A stretch of DNA of 64,000 nt from Streptomyces sp. NBC_00335 (GCF_036127095.1 NZ_CP108006.1:7927501-7991500); one strand, 5' to 3'. Counted from the stretch's first letter, positions 16,852-26,603 are shown. Notes: generated by a model from the sequence alone, not told the origin. Translations and numbers: made by a program.

Positions 16852-17130
16852 CCGGCCTCACCTCCCTCTGGCCGCCTCCGGAGGGCATTCGCCAGTGCCG
16901 TGGCCTCCGGCGCGGCCGTCACCTGATCAGCGTAGGTCCGCACCGCGGCGGGCGCAGTCCGGGCGGCCGCCGGCACGGGCCGGCCGGACCGCGCCCGCCG
17001 CGTCCGACGGGAGGGTGGCCGGCAGGCTCTGACCAGGTCCGGCCCGCGGCCCTTCCCTTGTCGGCCGGCCCTGCGTAGCTTCGCCGCAGCCGGGCGGCAC
17101 CGCCCGGCAGCATCGACACGGGGGAGAGCG

Positions 17131-18537
17131 ATGAGAGGCATACGCAGAACACGCGCCAAACACACCACACGCGTCACACGCACCACACGGGGCCGCCTCG
17201 TGGTGGCCGCCGCGACCGTCCTGGTCGTGGCCATGGGCCTGCCGTCCACGCCGGCCGCCGCACACGACAGCCACGAACCCCTGCTCTCCGCCATGCGCGC
17301 GGAGGCGGGGACCGCCGTCGGCGGCGACGGCATCCCCGGGGTGATCGCCCGCACCTACAAGGACGGAGTCTCCTGGACCGGTACGGGAGCCACGGACGCG
17401 GGAACGCCCGTACGAAACCCGGACAGTCCCTTCCGGGCCGCCTCGATCACCAAGACCTTCACCGCGACGACCGTGCTCCAGCTCGTCGCCGAGGGCAGGG
17501 TCAGCCTCGACGACGACGTCTTCGGCCTGCTGGGACCGGTCTTGAAGACCAACCTCGTCGCGGGCTGCAACCCGAGCACCGGGCAGTGCTTCAACCCGCC
17601 GCCCGGCAGCCCGCCCATCACCGTACGCAACCTCCTCCAGCACTCCAGCGGCGTCTTCGACTACCTCGGCGACCTGGGGGTGCTGGCGAGCGCCGGCAGC
17701 AGCTTCCCCAACCTGCCCGACTACCCCGCCCAGCAGCTGGTCGACGAAGGGGCCTCCCACGGACCGCAGTTCGCGCCGGGCTCCGGGATGCACTACAGCA
17801 ACACCAACTACGTCCTGCTCGGCATGGTCATCGAGCGGGTGACCGGACATCCGTGGGCCGACGAGGTCACCCGCCGGGTCATCCAGCCGCTCGGCCTCAC
17901 CCGCACCGTGCTCCCCGGATCCGCGTCCACCCTGCCGACGCCGCACGACCAGTTCTTCACGAACTACCTGCGACCGCGCGGGTTGTTCGGCCACTTCTCC
18001 CGTCCGGCCGCCGACTGGAACCCGTCCATCGGCGGTGCGGCCGGAGCAGTCGTGTCCACCAGCGGTGACCTGATGACCTTCATCCGCGCCCTGCTCACCG
18101 GCCGGCTCCTGCCCCCGGAACAGCTCGCGCAGATGATGACCGACCTGAACCCCACCGGAGCCGGAACCCCCGGCTCCCAACTCCCCGGCGTGCCCTGCGA
18201 CCCGGCCCGCGCCTGGCCCGAGTGCATCGTCAACCCGGCGATCAGCACGGTCAGTTCGGGCGACAAGGCCACTCCCGGCTACTGGTACGCGAGCCGCCCC
18301 TGGAAGGCCGTCCAGGCCGACTACGGACTCGGGCTCACCCGCCGCACGATCACCTGCGAGAACGGTTCCACGGTCGTCCTGTACGGGCACAACGGCGGCG
18401 GATTCGGCTCGCTGAGCTACCTCTACTCCACGGCGGACGGCTCCCACGCCCTCGTGCTCAACATGAACGGAGACTGGCCGCTCTGGGAGCTGTACAGCCT
18501 GAACGGCATGCTGGCGGCCGAATTCTGCACCACCTGA
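17131..18537 (+). CDS. secreted serine hydrolase (DD-carboxypeptidase/class C beta-lactamase family)
   Basis: 468 residues. Signal peptide in the first 45 residues (very basic N-region, then LVVAAATVLVVAMG, PAAAHD). Penicillin-binding fold motifs: SITK with nucleophile Ser105 and Lys108, YSN in the MHYSNTNYVLLG segment, and HNGGG in place of the KTG triad, as in the R61 DD-peptidase and related esterases. Likely trims peptidoglycan stem peptides outside the cell or hydrolyses ester/amide substrates. GGGGAGAG precedes the ATG. Transcribed alone; converges on the ClC gene. Confidence 0.88.
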   Translation: MRGIRRTRAKHTTRVTRTTRGRLVVAAATVLVVAMGLPSTPAAAHDSHEPLLSAMRAEAGTAVGGDGIPGVIARTYKDGVSWTGTGATDAGTPVRNPDSPFRAASITKTFTATTVLQLVAEGRVSLDDDVFGLLGPVLKTNLVAGCNPSTGQCFNPPPGSPPITVRNLLQHSSGVFDYLGDLGVLASAGSSFPNLPDYPAQQLVDEGASHGPQFAPGSGMHYSNTNYVLLGMVIERVTGHPWADEVTRRVIQPLGLTRTVLPGSASTLPTPHDQFFTNYLRPRGLFGHFSRPAADWNPSIGGAAGAVVSTSGDLMTFIRALLTGRLLPPEQLAQMMTDLNPTGAGTPGSQLPGVPCDPARAWPECIVNPAISTVSSGDKATPGYWYASRPWKAVQADYGLGLTRRTITCENGSTVVLYGHNGGGFGSLSYLYSTADGSHALVLNMNGDWPLWELYSLNGMLAAEFCTT

Positions 18538-18565
18538 CAGGCGCCTGACGCTCTCCCGGCGTCCG

Positions 18566-19897
18566 CTACGCCACGCCGGGCCCGGGAGGCAGCAGCTCGG
18601 TGACGATGAAGGCGACCACGGCCGCCAGGATCACGATGGGCATCATCGCCGAGCTGCCCAGCAGCAGGATCACCAGCACCACGCTGCTCACCGGCAGCCG
18701 CAGCGTGGTGGCCGAGGCCGCCGCCATGCCGGCCGCCATCGCGGGTACGACCCCCAGGCCCGGCAGGGGTGCGAGCAGGACGCCCGCCGCCGCTCCGAGG
18801 AAGAGCGCGGGGAACACGGGGCCGCCTCGCAGGCTGCCGAGGCAGAGCAGGTAGGCGGCGCCCTTGAACAGCAGGACGGCGAGCAGTGCGCCGACGCCCC
18901 AGGCGTGCGGGTCCGCGGCCAGCTGGGCGAGTCCGGCCTGGCCCGACAAGGCGACGTCGCCGGGTGAGCGCCCGGTGATCAGTGCGTAGAGGGCGGCGCA
19001 GGCCGCTGCGCCGAAGGCGCACAGGACGGTCCGTACGAGGGGCCGTGCCGCGATGTACCCGGCGATCGCCCGGGCCCCGGCCAGCAGCCGGTGCAGTACG
19101 GCGCCGAGGGCCACGGCGATGAGCACCGCCCAGAGCACGTCCGCCACGTCCAGGCGCGGGAACGGCACGGAAAGCTTCAGGGAGAGATTCCCCGTCGTCA
19201 GTCCTGTCCATCGTCCGAGACCGGTGAAGACCAGGGCCCCGGCCCCGCTGGACAGCAGAGCCGGGAGCATGACGGCGAACAGCTGTGGCCCGCCCACGCC
19301 CGCCACCTCGATCAGCAGCACCGCGGCGATCAGCGGGTTGCCGAAGATCGCGGAGATGGCCGCAGCGGCTCCGGCCGCGCCCAGGAGCACGGTGCTCTGC
19401 GGGGTCGCCGGTGCCCGTGCGAGATCGCGGAACATCAGGGCCAGGCCGCCGCCGAGTGCGATCAGCGGGGCCTCCGGCCCCAGAACCGCGCCGAAGGGCA
19501 GGCTCGCCACCGCGGCGAGCAGCACTCCGGCCAGGGTGGCCGGCGAGGCGCCTCCCGTGTGCAGTCCGGACGCCGGGACGTGGCCGCCACCTCCGGGCAG
19601 GTGCGTGACGACGAGGCCGACCGCGGTTCCGGCGACGAGCAGCAGGGGGAGCGGCCACCACCAGGGCGGGGTGTCCCAGCCCATCGCCTGGGGGAGGTCC
19701 GCCCACAGCGCGTGCTCCAGTTCGTGCAGCATGACGAGGAACCAGAAGGCGGCGAGGGACACCGGGATGCCGACGAGGGCGCACAGGGCGAGCGCCTTGA
19801 GGTAGCCGGGGCTGCGGAGGATGTCCCGCAGGACGTCCGCCTCCTTGGGCTGCGTCCCGGCGACGGACGGGTCGGGTCGAGGGCGCGGCTGCGTCAC
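18566..19897 (-). CDS. ClC-family chloride channel/transporter
   Basis: 443 residues with about ten to eleven hydrophobic helices. The selectivity-filter segments are recognisable: GAVLGPEAPLIALGGG (the GxEGP-type motif, here LGPEAP) and RGGPVFPALFLGAAAG, plus a late VSSVVLVILL helix. ClC proteins exchange chloride and protons or conduct chloride. The start GTG at 19897 overlaps the stop of the K+-channel-like gene by four bases, so both are made from one message. No CBS domains follow. Whether it is a channel or an antiporter cannot be decided; the proton-glutamate at the usual gating position (GxEGP) is retained in GPEAP. Confidence 0.85.
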   Translation of the reverse strand: MTQPRPRPDPSVAGTQPKEADVLRDILRSPGYLKALALCALVGIPVSLAAFWFLVMLHELEHALWADLPQAMGWDTPPWWWPLPLLLVAGTAVGLVVTHLPGGGGHVPASGLHTGGASPATLAGVLLAAVASLPFGAVLGPEAPLIALGGGLALMFRDLARAPATPQSTVLLGAAGAAAAISAIFGNPLIAAVLLIEVAGVGGPQLFAVMLPALLSSGAGALVFTGLGRWTGLTTGNLSLKLSVPFPRLDVADVLWAVLIAVALGAVLHRLLAGARAIAGYIAARPLVRTVLCAFGAAACAALYALITGRSPGDVALSGQAGLAQLAADPHAWGVGALLAVLLFKGAAYLLCLGSLRGGPVFPALFLGAAAGVLLAPLPGLGVVPAMAAGMAAASATTLRLPVSSVVLVILLLGSSAMMPIVILAAVVAFIVTELLPPGPGVA

Positions 19898-20451
19898 GGG
19901 TTCTCTTCCCTTCCCCTCGATGACCTTCGCATCCCGATCCTGACGGCGCCGAAGAGGACTTTGGCGATCACTCCCACGACGATCAGGTCGGCGATCATCT
20001 GCGCGGTGGTCAGGGCGCGGCCGGCCTGGGTGGTGGGGGCGATGTCCCCGAAGCCCACGGTCGCGAACACCGTCACCGTGAAGTACAGCGCGTCGGTCCG
20101 GCTCAGGGGCTCAGAGAACGACTGCGGCACCTCCTTGGCGAGCAGGAAGTACGACGCGGCGAAGAGGAGCAGGAACAGCGGCACTGCGGTGGCCAGTGCC
20201 TCGATGGCGCGCAGCCGGGGGTACTCCGCATGGGTGATGGCGGCGACCTGCCAGGCGACCAGACCGCCGAACAGCGCGAGGCCGAGTACCAGGAGCGCGA
20301 CGGTGAGGACACCGAACCCACGCTCCAGGGGGGCCAAATAGAACAGGGCGGTCAGCAGGACGACCGACGCGGCCGAGCGGAGCAGGCAACCCGCCAGCAG
20401 CCTGCGGCGGCGTCGTCGCGGTGGGAGCCCGCCACTCCCGTCGTCGCTCAT
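19894..20451 (-). CDS. two-helix potassium channel
   Basis: 185 residues from ATG 20451, chosen because GAGGAG lies seven bases upstream; longer in-frame starts have none. Four hydrophobic segments: two N-terminal helices (about 20-75), an outer helix (about 90-110), then the pore with TVTVFATVGFGD, containing the K+ selectivity signature TVGFGD, and an inner helix ending in a basic tail. Belongs to the ion channel family PF07885. No cytoplasmic RCK domain. Directly coupled by a GTGA overlap to the ClC gene downstream, implying joint K+ and Cl- flux. Confidence 0.85.
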   Translation of the reverse strand: MSDDGSGGLPPRRRRRRLLAGCLLRSAASVVLLTALFYLAPLERGFGVLTVALLVLGLALFGGLVAWQVAAITHAEYPRLRAIEALATAVPLFLLLFAASYFLLAKEVPQSFSEPLSRTDALYFTVTVFATVGFGDIAPTTQAGRALTTAQMIADLIVVGVIAKVLFGAVRIGMRRSSRGREENP

Positions 20452-20578
20452 GACCACTCCTCGCAGCGGACCGGGATCTTCCCGCACATCCCCGGGCGGG
20501 CAGGGCTCTGCAGTCATTCCAGCATCCGTCGCGGCGGCCTGCATCTCCTGCATCTCCTGCGTCTCCCGCACCTCTCAC

Positions 20579-20944
20579 CTAGGGCCAGATACGAGCCGCT
20601 GTGGGAGAGGTCGGCCTCGACGACGGTGGCCGCTCCGGCACCGACCATGCCCCAGGGCTGCAGGAGCACGGCGAGCCAGGCCGCCGACCATGCGGTGGCC
20701 TGGTCCATCCGGGACGCGAGCGAGCCGCCACCGGAGGAACCGGACCGGGAAGGTGCCGGGGCGGCGGGGGCAGCGGCGGCAGCTGGGGCATGAGGGCGGC
20801 CGCGGCGCCGGTGCGCGCTGTAGAGGACGAGACCGATGCCGATCGCCAGTTTTGCCGCGTGCGCGGCATCGGAGGGCGGCGACCGGGGCGGGGCGGTTCG
20901 CCACCTGTGAGGAGGAGCCCGATGAAGAACAGGTCAAGCAGCAT
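20579..20944 (-). pseudogene. decayed GAP/Sap-family membrane protein
   Basis: Minus-strand reading begins MLLDLFFIGLLLT, the expected first helix of a GAP-family (sulfolipid-1-addressing-like) protein. After a frameshift and loss of roughly a hundred codons the sequence resumes in another frame with AKLAIGIGLVLY and, further on, LLQPWGMVGAGAATV and SGSYLAL, matching the family's C-terminal part. It is then cut off where the K+ channel upstream region starts. No continuous reading frame remains. Confidence 0.6.
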
Positions 20945-21156
20945 GTCCGCCGCACACCCCGTGCCGGATCGACCGTTCGTCAGGTGTCAGGGAGGCGGCG
21001 CTCATACGCTCACCGTCGCTCTCCACGCGGTCGGATGCAAAAGATGTGAGCGGATGGGTGCCACTCCCCGTCATATGCCGGATATGGGCCATTTCGGCAT
21101 CTCTCGTGGAAGGGTGGTCGCAGCCGTCGCGAACCGTTCCTCGTGAGGAGTCCACC

Positions 21157-22002
21157 GTGTCTGAACCAGAGGGCAGGCCGCGCCGGCTCACCATGCCCGG
21201 TTGGATGCGCAGGCACGCGCCGTTCCTGAGCCGGATCCTCGAACAGCTCGCCGCCGTCAACGTCCTGGACTGTGCGACCAGGCTGGCCGCACAGGCATTT
21301 CTCGGTGCGCTGCCCGCGCTCGTCGTCATCGGCTCCCTCGCCCCCGACTGGCTAGGGGAGCAGGTGGCCTCCTCCCTCCGTACGACCCTGGGGCTCCAGG
21401 GCGCCGGGGTGGACCAGGTGCGGGAGGTGTACTCCGCCACCGGCGGCACGGTCTCGGTGAGCGGGGTGGGAATGGCGGTGACGCTGCTGTCGGCGACCGC
21501 GTGGAGCCGGGCCATGCAGATGACGTGCGAGCGGTCCTGGCACCTGCCCAAGGCCAAGGCCCGGCTCGCCGCCTGGCGGTGGCTGGCCTGGCTCACCGTC
21601 TGCCTGGGCGTGGTGCTGTTCCAGGGGGCGTTGCAGGACGCCTTCGGCGCGGGTCTGGTCGGGGGGTTCTTCCTCGCGCTGGCGGGCAACACGCTGCTGT
21701 GGTGGTGGACCCAGCACCTGCTGCTCGCGGGCCGGATTCCGTGGTTGCCACTGCTGCCCGGTGCGCTGTTCGTCGCGTCCGGGGTGCAGTTGCTCTCCTG
21801 GTGGTCGAGGATCTACCTGCCCCACGCCGTGGAGCGCGGCCTGCGGCAGTTCGGAAACCTCGGTCCGGTCTTCGTCCTGCTGTCCTGGCTGATCGTCTAC
21901 TTCATCGTCGCCACGGCCGCCATCGCCATCGGGTACGTGGTGGCCCGCGAGCCCCTGCCGACGCGCTGGCTCCGTACGCCCGCGAGCTCCCCGGCGAGGT
22001 GA
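21157..22002 (+). CDS. YihY/BrkB-like integral membrane protein
   Basis: 281 residues from GTG 21157, preceded by GAGGAG at seven bases. Six predicted helices, including ATRLAAQAFLGALPALVVIG, WLTVCLGVVLF and VFVLLSWLIVYFIVATAAIA. It shares the layout and the WWTQHLLLAGRIPW segment with the gene at 4882, so the two are distant paralogues. Role unknown; family members appear in cell-envelope contexts. It sits just upstream of another membrane protein gene in the same orientation. Confidence 0.75.
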   Translation: MSEPEGRPRRLTMPGWMRRHAPFLSRILEQLAAVNVLDCATRLAAQAFLGALPALVVIGSLAPDWLGEQVASSLRTTLGLQGAGVDQVREVYSATGGTVSVSGVGMAVTLLSATAWSRAMQMTCERSWHLPKAKARLAAWRWLAWLTVCLGVVLFQGALQDAFGAGLVGGFFLALAGNTLLWWWTQHLLLAGRIPWLPLLPGALFVASGVQLLSWWSRIYLPHAVERGLRQFGNLGPVFVLLSWLIVYFIVATAAIAIGYVVAREPLPTRWLRTPASSPAR

Positions 22003-22113
22003 CGGAGAACGGCTGCCGATCCTCCTCGGTGGGCGCAACTGAACGCGCGGACCCGCCGTGCTACGTGTCCAATGGCCGGGACCCGGTCTTTTGCCCGTCC
22101 CCCAGGGAGCGCC

Positions 22114-23430
22114 ATGGGTGTGCCGCCCGATCCGTCAGATGTGCCGCCCGCACCGGCCGGGAAGGGCGGAGGGGGTGCCCGGCGGATCCTGACGCGTACG
22201 CTTTCGGCCGTACTGATCACGCTGACGTGCATCTTCGTACCGGTCTCGCTCCTCACGGTCTGGGTGCACGACATCGTGCTGGACACCGACCGGTACGTGT
22301 CCACGGTCACCCCGCTCGCCTCCGACCCGGCGATCGAAGCGGCCGCCGCGCACCGCATCACCGAGGCGGCCGGCGTACGGGTCGACGGGGCCCAGGTCAC
22401 CTCCGACCTGGCGGCCTGGCTCCAGGCCCAGGGGCTGCCGGCCCGCGTCGGCACGGCGGTCAAGGCGCTGGGCCCGCAGCTGGACTCCGCCGCCGACGCG
22501 GCCGTCTCCAAGGTGGCGACCCGGTTCGTGGAGAGCGACCGCTTCGAGAAGCTCTGGACCACCGCCAACCGGGCCGCGCACTCCGCCGTGGTGCGGGCGC
22601 TGACCGGTGAGGGCCGTGGCGCGCTGGAGGTCGAGGGCGGCACCGTCACGCTCGACATCGGGGATGCCGTGGAGAAGGTCAAGCAGGACCTCGTGAAGGC
22701 GGGGCTCGCCCCGGCCGCGAAGATCCCCGAGGTCGACAAGCAGATGGTGCTCTTCCAGTCCGACGAGCTGGCGAAGATCAGAGGCGCGGTCCGCCTCCTC
22801 GACGTCCTCGGCAACTGGCTTCCTGTCCTCACGGTGGTCCTCGGCGCCATCGGGGTGCTGCTCGCACGGCGCCGACGCAGGGCGCTGGTGACCACCATGC
22901 TGTGCGCGGCCGCCGCTTGCCTGATCCTCGCCATCGGGCTCGCCGTCGCCCGCCGCTACTACCTCGACCACCTCCCGGAGCAGGTCCAGTCGCCCGCGGC
23001 CGCGGCGGCGATCTTCGACACGCTCGTACGGTTCCTGAGGGTCAGCCTGCGCACCGCGATGGTCCTCGGGGTCGTGGTGGCCCTCGGCGCCTACCTGTCC
23101 GGTGCCGGCCGGCTGCCCCGCGGTGTGCGCGGTACGGCGGAGCGCGCGGCCGACTCCGCGGCGGGCTGGGGAGCCGCCCACGGAGTGCACACCGGCCGGG
23201 TCGGCACGTGGGTGCAGGCCCACCGGCGCCCGCTCACCGTCGGAGTGCTGCTGCTCCTCGCCCTCGTGTTCGCCCTGTGGAACCACCCCACGGTGCTCAC
23301 GGTCCTGCTCCTGGCCCTCATCCTGCTCGCACTGCTCGCCGTACTGGCCCTGCTGGCGGCCGGCGGTCGGGTGGGCCCGAGGCCGGACGGGCCGGGGGAC
23401 GGCAGCAGGCCACCCGCACCCTCCCCGTAG
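22114..23430 (+). CDS. Streptomyces integral membrane protein of unknown function
   Basis: 438 residues from ATG 22114 (AGGGAG upstream). One helix near residues 28-50, a long extracytoplasmic region (about 55-240; VLDTDRYVSTVTPLASDP is a recurrent Streptomyces motif), then helices at about 240-262, 270-290, 320-340 and two more near the C-terminus, with arginine-rich loops. The outer region has helical segments with an AWLQAQGLPARVG core. I know the family only as conserved hypothetical membrane proteins. It lies between YihY-like and DUF2252 genes. Confidence 0.7.
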   Translation: MGVPPDPSDVPPAPAGKGGGGARRILTRTLSAVLITLTCIFVPVSLLTVWVHDIVLDTDRYVSTVTPLASDPAIEAAAAHRITEAAGVRVDGAQVTSDLAAWLQAQGLPARVGTAVKALGPQLDSAADAAVSKVATRFVESDRFEKLWTTANRAAHSAVVRALTGEGRGALEVEGGTVTLDIGDAVEKVKQDLVKAGLAPAAKIPEVDKQMVLFQSDELAKIRGAVRLLDVLGNWLPVLTVVLGAIGVLLARRRRRALVTTMLCAAAACLILAIGLAVARRYYLDHLPEQVQSPAAAAAIFDTLVRFLRVSLRTAMVLGVVVALGAYLSGAGRLPRGVRGTAERAADSAAGWGAAHGVHTGRVGTWVQAHRRPLTVGVLLLLALVFALWNHPTVLTVLLLALILLALLAVLALLAAGGRVGPRPDGPGDGSRPPAPSP

Positions 23431-23502
23431 GCAGGGCGGTCATCCGCCGGTTCCCGTGGAGCGTGACCGGGTCGTCGGGATCCGCCGGGTGAAGAACATC
23501 GC

Positions 23503-23565
23503 GATGAGTGCGGTGAGTGCGGTGAGTGCGGTGAGTGGGGTGAGTGCGGTGAGTGCGGTGAGTGC
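23503..23565. repeat. 9-bp tandem repeat, seven copies
   Basis: Seven consecutive 9-base units of GGTGAGTGC; the first is GATGAGTGC and the fourth GGTGAGTGG. It lies between the membrane protein and the DUF2252 start, ending 26 bases before the ATG, so it is untranslated or within the mRNA leader. Confidence 0.9.
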
Positions 23566-23591
23566 GAGGACGGCGAGAAAGGGAGTGGAGC

Positions 23592-24932
23592 ATGACTGGT
23601 CCGGCCGAGAGGGCGCGACGTGGGCGCGATGCCCGCAAGCAGGTCGGGCGGGCCTCGCTCGGGCAATGGACCGAGGCGACGGACCGGCCCGATCCCATCG
23701 GTGTGCTGGAGCGGCAGGCCGCCGACCGGGTCGCCCGCCTGCTGCCGATCCGCTACGGGCGGATGGCGGCCTCCCCGTTCGCGTTCCTGCGCGGCGCGGC
23801 CGCCGTGATGGCCGCAGACCTGGCCGCCCAGCCGAACACCGGCTTGAACGTCCAGCTCTGCGGCGACGCGCACCTCCTGAACTTCGGCCTCTTCGCCTCG
23901 CCGGAGCGGGCGCTGCTGTTCGACCTCAACGATTTCGACGAGACCCTGCCCGGCCCCTTCGAATGGGACGTCAAGCGGCTCGCCGCCAGCACGGCCGTGG
24001 CCGCCCGAGACAAGGGCCACGGCGACGACCGCGCGTGGCGGACGGCCCTCGCCGCCGCGCAGGCGTACCGCCTGGCCATGCGGCGGCTGGCCGAGCAGGG
24101 TGAACTGGCCGTCTGGTACGAGCGGTCCGACACGGCGCAGGTGCTCCCGCTGATCCGCGAGGCCAAGCTGCGAAGCCGGGTCGAGGCGAGCTTCGCGCGC
24201 GCCCGTCGGCGCACCAGCCTGCAGGCCCTCGCCAAACTGACCGAGATCCGGGACGGCCGCCGCCGCATCATCCACGACCCGCCACTGCTCGAACCCCTCG
24301 AAGAAGCCGGGATGCGGGCCGTCGGCAAGGTTTTCAGCGAGTACCGCAGCACGCTCCCCGAGCAGCGACGCCTGCTCCTCGACCGCTATCAGGTGGTCGA
24401 CGCGGCACGGAAGGCCGTCGGCGTCGGGAGCGTCGGCACCCGCTGCTTCATCGTCCTGCTGAACGGCCGCGACGAGCAGGACCCGCTGTTCCTGCAGATC
24501 AAGGAGGCCGGACGCTCTGTCCTGGAAGACCATCTTCCCGCCGACAGCCATGGCCACCACGGCCACCGCGTGGTCGCGGGGCAGCGACTCCTGCAGTCCG
24601 CCTCGGACATCTTCCTCGGCTGGATGAGCGGACCGGCCGGGCGCCACTTCTACGGCCGGCAGCTGCGCGACATGAAGGGGTCGGCCGCCGTGGAGACCAT
24701 GACCCCCGGCATGCTCCGCCGGTACGCCGGGCTGTGCGGCACGGCCCTGGCCCGCGCCCACGCGCGCTCCGGAGACCGCATCGCCATCGCCGGCTACCTC
24801 GGCAAGGCCGACACCTTCGACCGCGCTGTCGCCTCCTTCGCACTCCAGTACGCCGACCGCACCGTCCGCGACCACGCCGCGCTCACCGCCGCCATCGCGG
24901 ACGGCGCCGTCACCGCCACCCGCGGCATCTGA
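23592..24932 (+). CDS. DUF2252 family protein (kinase-like fold)
   Basis: 446 residues; the ATG is preceded by AAAGGGAG. Family landmarks: FAFLRGAA, CGDAHLLNFG and FDLNDFDETLPGPFEWDVKR (in order at about 68-140), and LGKADTFDRA near the C-terminus. GDAHxxNFG and DFDE correspond to the catalytic and metal loops of aminoglycoside-phosphotransferase-like enzymes, so a kinase activity is plausible but not shown for the family. Cytoplasmic. Preceded by the 9-bp repeat. Confidence 0.85.
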   Translation: MTGPAERARRGRDARKQVGRASLGQWTEATDRPDPIGVLERQAADRVARLLPIRYGRMAASPFAFLRGAAAVMAADLAAQPNTGLNVQLCGDAHLLNFGLFASPERALLFDLNDFDETLPGPFEWDVKRLAASTAVAARDKGHGDDRAWRTALAAAQAYRLAMRRLAEQGELAVWYERSDTAQVLPLIREAKLRSRVEASFARARRRTSLQALAKLTEIRDGRRRIIHDPPLLEPLEEAGMRAVGKVFSEYRSTLPEQRRLLLDRYQVVDAARKAVGVGSVGTRCFIVLLNGRDEQDPLFLQIKEAGRSVLEDHLPADSHGHHGHRVVAGQRLLQSASDIFLGWMSGPAGRHFYGRQLRDMKGSAAVETMTPGMLRRYAGLCGTALARAHARSGDRIAIAGYLGKADTFDRAVASFALQYADRTVRDHAALTAAIADGAVTATRGI

Positions 24933-24980
24933 GCGGGGGCGCGGCCGCGGACCGGTGATCGTCCGCCGCTCGGGAGCCGA

Positions 24981-26603
24981 TCAGCGGTGGGAGAACCAGT
25001 TCGCCGCCGGCAGCAGCTTGCTGTCGTAGTCGAACAGGGCCTGGTTCTCCCAGCCGTTGCCGGATCCGGGATCGGCCGGGTCCCATCCGTTGCCGGCGAC
25101 GGCGGTCCAGGCCGGCTCCCAGTAGACGACACCGAGGCCGCGGGCGTTCGGTACCGCCTCGACGATGTTCATCACGTCCCGGAGCCAGGCGGACTGCCCG
25201 GTCGTGCTCGCCGGGTAGCCGGTGACGAGCTCGGCCGTGGTGTCGATGATGTTCTCGTGGGAGTCCTCGCTGTCGAGCCGGAAGGGGTAGGCGGTCTCGA
25301 CGACCAGCACCTTCTTGCCGTAACGGGAAGAGATGTCATCCAGGTTGGCCTGCAGCGAGGACAGCGCGCCGTGCCAGTACCCGTAGAAGGACAAGGCGAT
25401 CACGTCATAACTCACGCCCTGCGCGGCGGCGTTGTCGAACCACCAGCGGTACAGGGAGTTGTCGCCGCCGTGCGCGAGGTGCAGCGCCACCTGGGTGGAG
25501 GAGGAAACCGCCTTGGCGGCCGAGGCGCCCGACTTCAGCAGCCCCGCGAGCTGCTGCCAGTTGTCCGTCGACCCCTCGGGCCAGAGCATGCTGGTGTTGG
25601 TCTCGTTGCCGATCTGCACCAGGTCGGCGGTGGTGCCCTGCGCCTTCAGGGCGTTCAGCACGTCGTACGTGTGCTGGTAGACGTCCGTCGTGAGCTGGGC
25701 GTACGAGTGCCCGGACCAGGCGGCCGGCTTGGTCTGGGCGCCGGGGTCGGCCCAGATGTCGGAGTAGTGGAAGTCGACGAGGAGCTTCATGCCCTGGGCC
25801 TTGATCCGCCTGGCCGCCGCCAGGACGTGGGCCTTGTCGTTGTAGCCGTCGGCCGGGTTCACCCACACCTTGAGCCGGCCGTAGTTGGCGCCGGCGGACT
25901 TCAGGATCGTCAGGGCGTCGCCGGCGGTGCCTCCGCTCGTCCGGTAGACACCGCCCAGGTCCTCGCTCTTCTCCAGCGAGGAGACGTCGACCCCCTTGAC
26001 CGCGAGCCCGGTCGAACCGGCGGTGAACGCCAGGTCGTCGACGTTGAGCCAATTGCCCGCATTGGCATTGGAGTTGATGCTGACCGTGCACCCTCCGCCA
26101 CCGGTCACCTTCACCGAGGTCACGAGGCGTATCCAGGCACCGCCGGAGGTCGGCGGCAGGTCGGTGCGTTGCTCGGCGGAGCCGCAGTCGCGCAGGGCGA
26201 GATAGGCGGAGCTCTGGCCGCCACTGGAGCGGACCCAGGCAGTCAGCGTGTAGCTGCCCGCGCCGAGGCCGGACAGGGACTGGCGGGTCTCCACCTTGTA
26301 CGCGGAGGAGGACCAGTGGGTGAGCCGGTATCCGCCGCTGCGGCCGCCGGACTCGGTGAACGAGGCGGCGCTCTGGCCGGTCGTCGAGGACGCGGTCCAG
26401 CCGGCCGGCGTGGCGGTGCCCGTGCCGTCGGCCTCGAAGCCGGTGTTGGCCAGAGTGGTCGCCGCCCGCGCGGTCTGGGCGGGCAGCGGGGTCAGGAGCA
26501 GGGTGGCGAGCGCGGTGACGGCGGCGGCCCGCAGCCAGGTCCCTCTCGGTGCGTACCGCTCTCTCAGCAGGTTCCGCGGGGGCGTGCTTCGTACGGTGTG
26601 CAT
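24981..26603 (-). CDS. secreted endo-beta-1,4-galactanase, GH53
   Basis: 540 residues from ATG 26603. Signal peptide through about residue 46 (LRAAAVTALATLLLTPLPAQ, ARAA). A beta-sandwich carbohydrate-binding domain (about 48-195; NTGFEADGTGTATPAGW) precedes the GH53 barrel (about 200-540): VKGVDVSSLEKSEDLGGVYR (shortened), QIGNETNTSMLWPEG with the acid/base Glu, and LVVETAYPF with the nucleophile Glu. It cuts arabinogalactan type I outside the cell. Lies downstream of GH42 in the same orientation after a hairpin. Part of the galactan utilisation locus. Confidence 0.92.
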   Translation of the reverse strand: MHTVRSTPPRNLLRERYAPRGTWLRAAAVTALATLLLTPLPAQTARAATTLANTGFEADGTGTATPAGWTASSTTGQSAASFTESGGRSGGYRLTHWSSSAYKVETRQSLSGLGAGSYTLTAWVRSSGGQSSAYLALRDCGSAEQRTDLPPTSGGAWIRLVTSVKVTGGGGCTVSINSNANAGNWLNVDDLAFTAGSTGLAVKGVDVSSLEKSEDLGGVYRTSGGTAGDALTILKSAGANYGRLKVWVNPADGYNDKAHVLAAARRIKAQGMKLLVDFHYSDIWADPGAQTKPAAWSGHSYAQLTTDVYQHTYDVLNALKAQGTTADLVQIGNETNTSMLWPEGSTDNWQQLAGLLKSGASAAKAVSSSTQVALHLAHGGDNSLYRWWFDNAAAQGVSYDVIALSFYGYWHGALSSLQANLDDISSRYGKKVLVVETAYPFRLDSEDSHENIIDTTAELVTGYPASTTGQSAWLRDVMNIVEAVPNARGLGVVYWEPAWTAVAGNGWDPADPGSGNGWENQALFDYDSKLLPAANWFSHR

